64,000 nt of DNA from the NCBI GenBank assembly GCA_964291365.2, contig OZ219989.1, positions 3,286,001 to 3,350,000 of the forward strand, given 5' to 3'. The translations under genes and the position numbers were made by a program. Positions 29,994-38,898 of the stretch are shown in pieces. Origin of the DNA: JBDWFY01 sp964291365 (lineage in GTDB: Bacteria > Pseudomonadota > Alphaproteobacteria > Rhizobiales > Stappiaceae). The notes under the pieces were generated by a model, which was not told the DNA's origin, did not search any database, and saw only the letters and a list, made by a program, of their open reading frames with translations. Position 1 is the first letter of the stretch. Each line of letters opens with the position of its first letter.

Positions 29994-30371
29994 ATGAAAC
30001 GACAACTTATCGATAGGTTTAAAGATATTGTTACGGCAATTGATCATTTGAACAGACGTTGTGAAGGATTAGAAATAGGAGATTTTTTTTTTTAAATGCG
30101 CCAAGACCCGGATTTTTTTGATTTAATTTGCCGAGGATATGAAATAATCGGTGAAGCAATTAAGAAAATACCAGATGAATTCTACGAGAAACATCCAAAT
30201 ATAGAATGGGTTCAATTTATTGATCAGAGAAATTTAATTGCACATGAATATTTTGATGTTGATACTGAAGCATTGTGGTACACGTATTCTTCAGGTGAAC
30301 TTGAAGTATTAAAGGAAACATTATTACATGAAATTGACAAGATGGAGCGAAGTCACTCTCAAGAGCCGTAA
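29994..30371 (+). pseudogene. HepT-like HEPN toxin gene with an in-frame stop
   Basis: Reading from the ATG at 29994 gives MKRQLIDRFKDIVTAIDHLN... to residue 33, then TAA at 30093-30095, directly after an 11-T tract. The same frame continues from the ATG at 30096 for 91 residues with YEIIGEAIKKIPDEF and the catalytic RX4HXY motif RNLIAHEY. The two parts align as one HepT/DUF86 protein of about 125 residues, so a single codon change interrupts it. The downstream part keeps the RNase motif but lacks the first helix. A nonsense mutation is most likely; a sequence error in the T tract would need more than one base change to restore the frame. Confidence 0.8.
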
Positions 30372-30391
30372 TTTATCCTTTATTGTAATCC

Positions 30392-31298
30392 TTAGCTAAC
30401 TGCAAAGTTTATACCATCTCCAATAATTGAAGCCAGATTTACTGGAACTGCATTACCTAAATTCGTTTCAATCGCTGATTTTGAACAAGGTACTTCCCAA
30501 TTCCATGTGCGTGGAAATGTTTGAATTTGACTTCGTTCAAATAAATTTAAAGGTCGAACAGTTTGCGGTGAAACAGAATCCAAACAATTACCAATATAAT
30601 TCGGCGGTACTGGCCGATTTACTCCCCGAATAGTCGGGGATGGTTCATTTACGCTGAACACTGACCGACGCGAGTAATTTCGTGGATGACGATAATAATA
30701 CTCAATATTGATATCTGGCCCCATATATTCTTTTACCGTCATAGGTTTTTGCTGTAATTTTTCTGCCATCCATGATTCCAATTTAGATCCATAGTTTTTC
30801 TTTCCTTTCCATCCAAATACAAAGAATCTTTTTCTAATTTGGGGAACTCCATAAAAAGCTGAATTTAGTACCATTTCAGAAAGTTGATAGCCAATTTTCA
30901 ATAATCGATTTCTCATACTATTGTAAGCTCCACTATTCCGTGCTAACGCAACATTTTCCATTAAACAAAAATTGGGTTTGCAAATAGCAACAATTTTACC
31001 AAACTTTACAGTGAGATTTGCATTCTCACTTTCAATTCGCTTGCCTGCTGATGAAAAATCTTGGCAAGGCGGTCCACCAGCGATCAAATCAGGTGAAAAA
31101 TTTGAAATTTCTCTAATAATCAAGTCCTCATCTAGGATGTCAACTTTATGTAGCATGAGTTGCAATATTCTTTCGATAAATTTGGAGCGCAATTTCAGAA
31201 TTATCAAAAGCTGCATTAACATCCATACCTGAATTCAAAAGTCCTGTACTTAGACCTCCAGCTCCGCAAAATAAATCTACGGCACTCAATGGTTTCAA
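30392..31298 (-). pseudogene. C5-cytosine DNA methyltransferase, frameshifted
   Basis: C5-methyltransferases add a methyl group from AdoMet to cytosine. Motif I (AVDLFCGAGGLSTGLL) is encoded from the TTG at 31298 in one frame. After NIATHAT the frame must shift by one base near 31147-31152 to continue as KVDILDEDLIIREI. Motif IV (GGPPCQDFSSAG), motif VI (ENV), motif VIII (FYGVPQIRKR) and the C-terminal ETNLGNAVPVNLA follow intact. No ATG start or restriction endonuclease is seen, so it would be an orphan or remnant. One extra base explains the break; a sequence error is possible. Confidence 0.82.
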
Positions 31299-31426
31299 GA
31301 CAAAATCTCCATCTACTATAGACTAAACGACAGGCCATGACAGCAATGCAATCGCAGTAAAGTCATGTGTATCATCGTGAATTAGCAATCTAATTTGTTA
31401 GTACTTTTGGAATCAATTTGAACAGA

Positions 31427-33037
31427 CTAATTTCCAATCTCTGTAATCCGACCATCCAGATACGGTTTGTAACTTTCATTCGCAGCGAGATAATCTGCTA
31501 CCACTTCCTCAAGACCCGGTCCAAAGTCATATGCATCTACCGCGTTAGTCTCAAAAATATCATAGCCATCACCCCCGCTACGCAAATAATTGTTGGAAAC
31601 AACACCATAAAGTCTCTCGTTATCTAACATTTCCCAGCGTTCATTAATCAAAACTTCAACTTTCATAATCCGCTGCTGATCCGCTACTTGGGATCGAGAC
31701 CATTCATACTTTAACCCTGCGACTTGAGGGAACCGACCTGCCCCTTCTTCAACTTTCGAGACCCCATTTTCAAGTGCTGTAACGATATCAGCCCCCTGCA
31801 ACATGAATGTTGAAAGAGTGTTTTGAAAAGGTAATACAGTTAGAACCTCACCCATCGTTATTTCACCTGCATCGATACTTACTCTTAACCCACCACCATT
31901 CTGAATTGCCACTTGTATTCCTTGGCTTTTCACTTGATTGAGCATTGCATCAGCAACCAAATTTCCCATTTGACATTCACTTTCTCGACACGATGACCCA
32001 TCAATTATTTCAGCAGTTGACCCGATTACTCTGTTTTTCAGTTCCTCAATTGGTGCGGCAAGTTCTTTTACCCGATTAACGAAATTTTGATCCGGAATAA
32101 CTGATTTATCAAGCAAAATTGGCTCACCAGTAGCACTTAAAACTTCTCCTTGGTCATCAAATTCAATCATAATCTCACCTAAATATTTTCCATGCGCATA
32201 CGCTTGAACTATTGGTACTAATTGCCCCTGGGGATTTGGAATCATGGTTGGGTAAGGACCTTCAGCTCGCTCTGCTATATTGGACAACAACGTGTGTGAA
32301 TGACCACCAACAATCAAATCAATACCTGGAACATTTAAGGCAATTTCAATATCACGAGATAATCCAACATGCGTAAGTGCAATAATTTTATTAATTCCCG
32401 CAGTTTCAAACGCCTCCACAACACCCTTTAAATAATCCTCTGAACGTATAAATCTCACATTATCTCCAGGTGACGAAGTCTCATCAGTATCTTCAGCAAC
32501 TACGGAAACTAATCCTATACGTTCACCTGCTTTTTCAATCACCAAGGTACCTTGAATTTTTCCCTGTAGTGTTGCTTCACTATTCACATCAATATTTCCG
32601 GAAATTACTGGAAAATTTGCTTTATCAATAAATTTTGCCAGTGCCTCTGGGCCATCGTCAAACTCGTGATTTCCAACAGCCATCGCATCAATATCCATTT
32701 GATTCATGAATTCAACCGCGGCTTCCCCTTTATAAGTAGTATAAAATAGTGAACCTTGAAATTGATCTCCAGCATCTAATAACAATACATTTTTACCTTC
32801 TGCTTCTAACGCACCTCTTCGATCATCAATTTTGGACTTGATTCGGGCAATCCCACCGAAACATTCACCTTCTGCCTCGGTTTCTGCATCGCAGGTAGAA
32901 TCATACTTATTGATAGATTCAATTCGAGAATGCAGATCATTTAGATGTAATATAGTCAGTTCAAAATTAGCAAATGCAGGACTTAATACTCCCAACAAAA
33001 TCCCGATTGCGAAAGTAAAAATGAAACCATTTTTCAT
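31427..33037 (-). CDS. Secreted 5'-nucleotidase/UshA-family metallophosphatase
   Basis: From the ATG at 33037, with GGAG 8 bases upstream, the protein has 536 residues and a signal peptide (MKNGFIFTFAIGILLGVLSPA FA). The calcineurin-like domain carries LHLNDLHSR, LDAGDQFQGS, GNHEFDDG, THVGLSRD and GGHSHT, the metal and catalytic residues of 5'-nucleotidases. A C-terminal 5-nucleotidase domain follows with QNGGGLRVSIDAGEITMGE. It should hydrolyse nucleotides or related phosphate esters in the periplasm. The paired cysteines near residue 50 (CDAETEAEGEC) may form a disulfide. No phosphate-box or partner is seen. Confidence 0.88.
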   Translation of the reverse strand: MKNGFIFTFAIGILLGVLSPAFANFELTILHLNDLHSRIESINKYDSTCDAETEAEGECFGGIARIKSKIDDRRGALEAEGKNVLLLDAGDQFQGSLFYTTYKGEAAVEFMNQMDIDAMAVGNHEFDDGPEALAKFIDKANFPVISGNIDVNSEATLQGKIQGTLVIEKAGERIGLVSVVAEDTDETSSPGDNVRFIRSEDYLKGVVEAFETAGINKIIALTHVGLSRDIEIALNVPGIDLIVGGHSHTLLSNIAERAEGPYPTMIPNPQGQLVPIVQAYAHGKYLGEIMIEFDDQGEVLSATGEPILLDKSVIPDQNFVNRVKELAAPIEELKNRVIGSTAEIIDGSSCRESECQMGNLVADAMLNQVKSQGIQVAIQNGGGLRVSIDAGEITMGEVLTVLPFQNTLSTFMLQGADIVTALENGVSKVEEGAGRFPQVAGLKYEWSRSQVADQQRIMKVEVLINERWEMLDNERLYGVVSNNYLRSGGDGYDIFETNAVDAYDFGPGLEEVVADYLAANESYKPYLDGRITEIGN

Positions 33038-33537
33038 AACCTTAACTCCGTTTTGTAAGTTAATGTTGGTGTTTAGACTACCCAAAATGAAGTAGTATAT
33101 TAGTTCAATCTTCGTTTTTTCCATAAACGTAACTGACACTTATGATGTATTTTTTCCACGGAAAAAATCAAAAGCTAATACTATCTCATTAAAAGAGAAA
33201 TAAAATATTTCAAAAATAATTCAACAAAAAATACTATCGTTTATTATTATATTTCTGCTTACTCAAATTATTAAAAACAGGTCGCAAAAAAAATTGATTA
33301 TTGGATTCACCACAATCCTTAAATTCCACGAAATCAAACAACTCCAACATTTATATCTAAATCAAATTACTATATAAAGACTAAGAATTTAACAGATTCA
33401 ATTCGGAAAATTTTGCTATGCTTGAAAATTATTCAATTTAATCTTATAAGAAATTCTATATTGAAATTCTATGGATTCAAGCTATCTATAAACTATACAC
33501 TGAAACTAATCCAAATTTAAGTTAACCTGAGAGAAGA
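33038..33537. other. Gene-free interval between the nucleotidase and EipA genes
   Basis: About 500 bp of very AT-rich DNA between divergent genes. I see no ORF with a ribosome-binding site and no stable hairpin; it presumably holds the promoters of both genes. Confidence 0.4.
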
Positions 33538-34212
33538 ATGATCCACAAAGTAAAATATCTCCTTTCTACAATCATAATTATCTGTTCATCGTATTCAATA
33601 GTCGCATACGCTCAGGTTGATTTAACCAATACACCTGAGCAACAATTTGGTAAATCTATTGACTCAGATTTACCTGCAGATGGTTCATTAAACGAATACA
33701 ATCAATTAGAAAATTCTGAATTAGAAACAGAAAACTTCAGACAAGAAGACGTTATTGCACACGGTGAAAAATTTTTCGGTAAAATTTCAACTGGAATTGC
33801 TGCGGTTATTGAAAATGCCTTCTCTCGCTACGGTAATCCAAATGCCTATATCTTAGGGACCGAAACTACAATAGCCTTAATTGGTGGGTATCGATTCGGT
33901 GCAGGTGAATTCCACCAACTAGGGTTGCCACCACAGGATCTCTATTGGAAAGGTCCATCTCTCGGCTTTGACTTTGGGTTAGATGGCAATCGAGTAATGA
34001 TGCTGGTCTATAACCTTCCTGATTCCGAATCGATCCAAAAGCGATTTTTGGGAATAGATGGTTCAGCATATCTGATTGGCGGCTTCGGTATGTCAGCACT
34101 TTCAAATGGTGATATCTTTGTTTTACGAATACGAACTGGATTGGGATTACGTTTAGGTGCTAATCTTGGATACTTGAAGATTTCGAATGAACAGTCTTTA
34201 AATCCGTTCTGA
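33538..34212 (+). CDS. eipA: EipA/DUF1134 envelope integrity protein
   Basis: The 224-residue protein has a signal peptide (KVKYLLSTIIIICSSYSIVA) and an acidic linker. The DUF1134 domain at about 95-222 includes YGNPNAYILGTE, WKGPSLGFDFGLDGNRVMML and DGSAYLIGGFGMSAL. This domain is characteristic of Alphaproteobacteria. In Brucella, EipA is a secreted beta-barrel protein needed for envelope integrity and tolerance of envelope stress. Length and end match the family. A GAGAGAAG precedes the ATG. Confidence 0.88.
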   Translation: MIHKVKYLLSTIIIICSSYSIVAYAQVDLTNTPEQQFGKSIDSDLPADGSLNEYNQLENSELETENFRQEDVIAHGEKFFGKISTGIAAVIENAFSRYGNPNAYILGTETTIALIGGYRFGAGEFHQLGLPPQDLYWKGPSLGFDFGLDGNRVMMLVYNLPDSESIQKRFLGIDGSAYLIGGFGMSALSNGDIFVLRIRTGLGLRLGANLGYLKISNEQSLNPF

Positions 34213-34298
34213 TTGTTGATTCATATAATCTTAAATTTGCGACAATCAATTCTTTAATCTCAAGTTCGACATGTTTAGTGCGTAATCCCCTATATTTT

Positions 34299-34320
34299 GG
34301 GACATTTTTTTTAAAAAATG
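34299..34320. terminator. Palindromic hairpin after eipA
   Basis: GACATTTTTT and AAAAAATGTC pair perfectly over 10 bp around a 2-bp centre. It lies 86 bp after the eipA stop and could terminate transcription in either direction, with the A/T arms serving as the U-tract. The IS1634-family element begins at its right foot. Confidence 0.45.
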
Positions 34321-34329
34321 TCACTACAA

Positions 34330-36074
34330 TGTGCTTTTTTGAGATTAACACTGACTATTACTTGCAATATTATAGGTCTTTAACTTCAAATAAGTCAAGA
34401 AGATTTAACTGTTTCTCCGTTTGTTGAGTAATAGCTGTGTATTTTTTGGACTTCAAACTTGCGTCTACTTGTTTAATTTGAGCAAGAACTCGTAACGCTT
34501 CTGAAACACTTGTATCCACGCCGCGCTCTCGAAGCCGCATTCGAATCACTCGGTGTAACAAAAGAGCTAAATAACAGATCATGCCATGAGAATTGATCCG
34601 CTTTGGTTTCCAATGTCGAACCGGGGCAATTTTTATTTCTCCTTTGAGGATTCTGAATCCATTTTCAATATCAACACGACTTTTGTAATGCTCAATGATT
34701 TCGGCTGCGTCCATGTCTTCAACATCAGTTGACAACGCGAGCAAGCCATCTAATTTTTCGGCCTCGTTGAGTGCGGCTTTATCAATTTGAACGGATAATT
34801 TTTCATTCTTCAACTCGGCTTTAACAATTCTGGTGAGATGATTTCTTCGCGCCATTTTGCGAATCTTCTGCACGGCTTTTTCATCTTGTTTTTTCGTTCG
34901 TAACTTCAGTAGCTTTAAATGAAGTTCAATATCTTTCGCCGCCGTTTTGATTTCATTCAGCAATATTCGCCGTTGATATTGTTTCTCGGTGGCCACCTTA
35001 GAGTTATATGCAACTATCAGTCGGTTCCCTAGAAATTCACTCTCAAAAACGCAATCTTCACTAAGTTCGCGATTACTTAACGACTTTCGCAAGGTTTTAT
35101 AGCGCCGGATTGGTACCGCAATAATATGTTGCAACGTTTGACCGGTCTCGGCACCTAAGTCTGGTAATTCGATGACATTTTTTTCCGATAGCAACCCGCG
35201 ATCTGCAATGGCGATGATCCGACGAACCGGAAATTGGCTCAACAACGTTTTGATGGTTCCGGTTAACGTGCTGGTATCAGCGGTATTACCGCTGTGGATT
35301 TGATACATAAGGGGCAATCCATCCCGATTTTGCACAATCCCATACACAAATTGTCGGGCAAACCCGCCAGTTTCTTTGTTTTTGCCAATTTCTCGTACGT
35401 CATTTTCAACGACACTCTTGCCATAGACGCGTACTGTGGTTAAGTCATACAAGGCTAAGGTAAAATCATCATCAACAAGCGGTAAAATCAGTTTTGACAC
35501 TTCATCTTTGACCGCTTGGAAATTGGTTTCAAGCGCATCCATCGCGCGCAACAACATTTGATGCGTAACGGTTCCCTTAACACCAAATATTTTTACCACT
35601 TCTAACCACTTCAAAACGCCAAGCTTGCTGGTTGGGGCGCAGATTTGACAAAAAACCATGAGACGAATCAAAGCCTCTGTTTTTTCTTCATCACGGCGCG
35701 TCAGCTTAAGGGCCGTGCGCAATGCTTTATCTAAACCAAGTTGAATCCATACTTCATGAAGAAAGATGATATTCCCAAAGTCTTTTACAGTCCCAACTTG
35801 AAAATCTGAATCAGGTGGAGGAGATTCATTCAACCGTTTTTCTAATACAGACTTAATCGCGCGAACATTCTGATCAGACAACGTATCAAGCCGAAATAAA
35901 TTACATACTAGCCGTTGATGCACCTTCCCTGTCGCTTTATCACGATAGCTTTCAACCATGCGGACATAGTGATACTTGCCAGATTTTACCAATCGGATAT
36001 ACATAGTCAGCACTTTAAGTGTAAAAAACTAAGATTTCAAGTGCTTTAAAAAGTTATTCACAACTTATTTTCTA
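34330..36074 (-). mobile_element. IS1634-family insertion sequence (boundaries approximate)
   Basis: The transposase gene is flanked by the 10-bp direct repeat GTCACTACAA at 34320-34329 and 36075-36084, consistent with a target duplication and an element of about 1745 bp. Inside, imperfect inverted segments TTGAGATTAAC (from 34339) and TTGTGAATAAC (minus strand, from 36063) match 9 of 11, though their offsets from the direct repeats differ by two bases. The ends are therefore less secure than those of the IS1380 copy. It interrupts no gene that I can identify. Confidence 0.75.
34370..36013 (-). CDS. IS1634-family transposase
   Basis: The 547-residue protein shows the IS1634 pattern: an N-terminal KYHYVRMVESYRD segment, a DDE domain with FTLALYDLTTVRVYG and IIAIADRGLLSEKNV, and a C-terminal HYKSRVDIENGFRILKGE with the glutamate. 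The frame is complete. Its GC content looks higher than that of neighbouring genes, in keeping with a foreign origin. Confidence 0.92.
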   Translation of the reverse strand: MLTMYIRLVKSGKYHYVRMVESYRDKATGKVHQRLVCNLFRLDTLSDQNVRAIKSVLEKRLNESPPPDSDFQVGTVKDFGNIIFLHEVWIQLGLDKALRTALKLTRRDEEKTEALIRLMVFCQICAPTSKLGVLKWLEVVKIFGVKGTVTHQMLLRAMDALETNFQAVKDEVSKLILPLVDDDFTLALYDLTTVRVYGKSVVENDVREIGKNKETGGFARQFVYGIVQNRDGLPLMYQIHSGNTADTSTLTGTIKTLLSQFPVRRIIAIADRGLLSEKNVIELPDLGAETGQTLQHIIAVPIRRYKTLRKSLSNRELSEDCVFESEFLGNRLIVAYNSKVATEKQYQRRILLNEIKTAAKDIELHLKLLKLRTKKQDEKAVQKIRKMARRNHLTRIVKAELKNEKLSVQIDKAALNEAEKLDGLLALSTDVEDMDAAEIIEHYKSRVDIENGFRILKGEIKIAPVRHWKPKRINSHGMICYLALLLHRVIRMRLRERGVDTSVSEALRVLAQIKQVDASLKSKKYTAITQQTEKQLNLLDLFEVKDL

Positions 36075-36337
36075 GTCACTACAAAATTGCAAAATTAAAA
36101 CTTGAAATGCACTGAAAACCTTGATATTTTGGTAGTAAGAATTCTTGAAATTTCCTAAAAAAAGCTAATTAGCTGTCGAATTTGAGTTTAATATGTTTCC
36201 ACCTAACGGAGTCTAATTCCCGAATTCATTGTGAAATAACAAGTTGTTCATTTACTTAAATAGATTTACACTAAGAAGAAATAAGTCAAAATATATATAT
36301 TCAACCCTCAAGGCTTTTCAATTCAACTTACCAATAG

Positions 36338-36691
36338 TCACTTTTGGACAAACTTTAACTCACTTACTATTTCTCCGCTGGATTGGTCAATTACAATTAA
36401 ATTGTTTCCTTGCTTACCCTCAGTTAAGATATACAAGAGGTTACTTTCGGTATGAAAACTATGAATTTTCGTATCTTTTTCAAGAATGATTTTGGAAGGT
36501 AGCTCAATGTTGATTTCGGAATTTGAGTTGTCTCTTGAAATTCGAAATATTATTGTTGAAAAAACTGCGATGAATCCCATTACCATTATCAAACCAGATA
36601 CAAGCAATAAACGTCGCAACTTTTTTTGTACCTGAATCGCCGCGGGGCTCAATTCAGACTCCACTTCATTTTCACTAACTGTTTCAGTCAT
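36338..36691 (-). CDS. DUF6476-type small membrane protein
   Basis: From the ATG at 36691 (GGAG 9 bases upstream) the protein has 117 residues, with an acidic start, the segment AAIQVQKKLRRLLLVSGLIM leading into one membrane helix (about 26-48), and a periplasmic beta-rich domain. Small proteins of this type lie divergently next to rluD in many Alphaproteobacteria. The function is unknown. Its start codon overlaps the apparent rluD start on the other strand. Confidence 0.7.
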   Translation of the reverse strand: MTETVSENEVESELSPAAIQVQKKLRRLLLVSGLIMVMGFIAVFSTIIFRISRDNSNSEINIELPSKIILEKDTKIHSFHTESNLLYILTEGKQGNNLIVIDQSSGEIVSELKFVQK

Positions 36692-37706
36692 GAATAATTT
36701 CTCCAATGTTAAAAATAAAATTTTGTTTCGTTATCAAGTTTCTGTTGAACATCAGGGGCAAAGAATTGATTCACTTCTTGCCTCTATAATGAAAAATTTC
36801 AGTCGTACCCGAATCAAATCACTAATTAATCGTAGTGAAGTAACTGTAAATGGAACTATAATAACGCAACAAAGTAAGAAGGTAAATAATGGAGATTATA
36901 TCGAGTTAAATGTTCCTGAACCAGAACTTCCAACACCAAAACCTGAAAGACTAAATTTACCAATTGTACACGAAGACGAAGATGTAATTGTCGTAAATAA
37001 ACCTGCTGGAATGGTCGTCCACCCTGCACCTGGAAATTGGACTGGAACTGTTGTCAATGCTCTACTTTATCATTGTGGTGATCAATTATCTGGTATTCAA
37101 GGCGTAATAAGACCTGGAATTGTGCACCGATTAGATAAAGATTCTACTGGGTTATTAGTAGTTGCTAAAAATGACAAATCCCATCTGCACCTGTCACAAC
37201 AATTTGCTGATCATGGCCGAACCGGTGCACTTAAAAGAATCTATAAGGCACTAGTTTGGGATAACTTAAACCAGGATCAAGGGACAATTGACTTGAGTTT
37301 AGCTAGATCAAAAACTAATCGAATAAAAATTACTGTTGATAAAAAGAACGGAAGAAAAGCGGTCACGCACTGGAAAGTTTTAAAACGTTTTGGTGAAAAA
37401 AAATATCCACCTATCGCAAACTTAGTTGAATGCCAATTAGAAACTGGCCGAACTCACCAAATTCGAGTACATTTGGCACACATTGGTCATCCACTTATTG
37501 GAGATAATGTTTATGGCACACATTTTTATACCAAAATCTCTATATTACCTGAAACTATGCAACCTTTTTTTTCAAATTTTAAACGACAAGCATTACATGC
37601 TGGTTTACTTGAGTTTGTTCATCCTAGCTCTAAACAAACATTAAGTTTTACTTGTTCTTTGCCCAAAGATTATGAAAATTTACTTAATTTATTAAGGAAA
37701 ATTTAG
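36690..37706 (+). CDS. rluD: 23S rRNA pseudouridine synthase RluD-type
   Basis: RluD modifies uridines in helix 69 of 23S rRNA. The 338-residue protein has an N-terminal S4 RNA-binding domain (about 23-75, QRIDSLLASIMKNFSRTRIK) and the catalytic motif HRLDKDSTGLL (146-156, Asp149). A later conserved segment, ETGRTHQIRVHLAHIGHPL, confirms the RluA/RluC/RluD family. I prefer RluD because of the length and position next to rpoH. The ATG at 36690 has no good ribosome-binding site and overlaps the divergent gene start, so translation may begin slightly downstream. Confidence 0.85.
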   Translation: MNNFSNVKNKILFRYQVSVEHQGQRIDSLLASIMKNFSRTRIKSLINRSEVTVNGTIITQQSKKVNNGDYIELNVPEPELPTPKPERLNLPIVHEDEDVIVVNKPAGMVVHPAPGNWTGTVVNALLYHCGDQLSGIQGVIRPGIVHRLDKDSTGLLVVAKNDKSHLHLSQQFADHGRTGALKRIYKALVWDNLNQDQGTIDLSLARSKTNRIKITVDKKNGRKAVTHWKVLKRFGEKKYPPIANLVECQLETGRTHQIRVHLAHIGHPLIGDNVYGTHFYTKISILPETMQPFFSNFKRQALHAGLLEFVHPSSKQTLSFTCSLPKDYENLLNLLRKI

Positions 37707-37759
37707 AATCACCTATCACTAATTCCATTTGAAATAGCTTATATTTAGGTATAACTTGA

Positions 37760-37786
37760 ATTCTACGGCGATTTTTTGTAGAATTA
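37760..37786. terminator. Hairpin between rluD and rpoH
   Basis: AATTCTAC and GTAGAATT pair over 8 bp around an 11-base loop, with a 7-T run shortly after (AGCATAATTTTTTT). It may terminate rluD or affect rpoH expression. Confidence 0.5.
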
Positions 37787-37845
37787 AGCATAATTTTTTT
37801 ACAAACTAATATTATTTAAAGCACTTATTAAAGGTATATTTCATT

Positions 37846-38742
37846 ATGACTCGAACTACTGTTCCAGCAATACAGCCACACCGTGATGGGTTAACCCATT
37901 ATTTAGCAGAAATTCGTAAATTCCCAATGTTGGAACCAAACGAAGAATATATGTTAGCTAAACGGTATGCTGAACACAAAGACAATAAAGCAGCAGAAAA
38001 ATTAGTAACTTCTCACTTACGGCTTGTTGCACGAATTGCAATGGGATACCGAAACTACGGTCTACCAATTGGTGAAGTAATTTCAGAAGGAAACATTGGA
38101 CTAATGCAAGCTGTGATGCGTTTTGACCCTGATCGCGGTTTCCGACTTGCGACCTATGCAATGTGGTGGATAAAAGCTGCAATTCAAGAATATATTTTGC
38201 GCTCTTGGAGTCTAGTCAAAATAGGCACCACCGCGAATCAAAAAAAATTATTTTTTAATTTACGAAAAATAAAGAGCGAAATCAAAGCACTTGAGGATGG
38301 TGATCTGAAACCTGATCAAGTTAAAATAATCTCAGATCGATTAGGTATTCCAGAAACTGAAGTCATCTCAATGAATCGCCGATTACCAGGCGACAAATCA
38401 TTAAATACCCCAGTTAGCGTAGATTACGAAACTGAAGATTGGCAGGATTGGCTTGTTGATGAAAGTGATAATCAAGAAGTTATGTACGCCAATAAAGATG
38501 AGCAGGAACATCGTCTTGAAATGCTCAAAGAAGCAATGGCTGGATTAAATGAGCGGGAAATTAGAGTATTTAGGGCAAGACGTTTAACAGACGTTCCAGA
38601 ACCATTAGATAATTTAGCTGAAGAATTAGGAATTAGTCGTGAGCGAGTACGCCAAATCGAATTGAGAACCTTTGAAAAAATTCAACAAGCAGTTCGCTTG
38701 CAAGAAGAAAATCAAAGTAAACAATTGATGATTTCAAATTAG
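37846..38742 (+). CDS. rpoH: Heat-shock sigma factor RpoH (sigma-32)
   Basis: Sigma-32 directs RNA polymerase to heat-shock promoters. The 298-residue protein has region 2 with RFDPDRGFRLATYAMWWIKA (about 92-111). The RpoH box QKKLFFNLR (132-140) separates this family from RpoD, and region 4 has LAEELGISRERVRQIE. It matches the usual length. Position after rluD is typical of Alphaproteobacteria. Regulation by mRNA structure is known in some species, but I cannot show it here. Confidence 0.95.
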   Translation: MTRTTVPAIQPHRDGLTHYLAEIRKFPMLEPNEEYMLAKRYAEHKDNKAAEKLVTSHLRLVARIAMGYRNYGLPIGEVISEGNIGLMQAVMRFDPDRGFRLATYAMWWIKAAIQEYILRSWSLVKIGTTANQKKLFFNLRKIKSEIKALEDGDLKPDQVKIISDRLGIPETEVISMNRRLPGDKSLNTPVSVDYETEDWQDWLVDESDNQEVMYANKDEQEHRLEMLKEAMAGLNEREIRVFRARRLTDVPEPLDNLAEELGISRERVRQIELRTFEKIQQAVRLQEENQSKQLMISN

Positions 38743-38764
38743 GGGTATTTTTTCAGAGAAATGA

Positions 38765-38799
38765 AAGATGGGCTGTTTTAATTCAAAACAGCCCATCTT
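38765..38799. terminator. Strong bidirectional terminator between rpoH and thiY
   Basis: AAGATGGGCTGTTTT pairs perfectly over 15 bp with AAAACAGCCCATCTT around a 5-base loop. It lies between the convergent stops of rpoH and the ThiY-like gene, and its A- and T-rich arms allow use on both strands. Confidence 0.85.
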
Positions 38800-38898
38800 C
38801 TTATTGATAAATCGTAGCATTAAATAACACCAAAATATTAATCGTCATCGAAACAATTATGTGGTTTTTGTTTGAGCTCATAACGCGACGAAGTGAAC

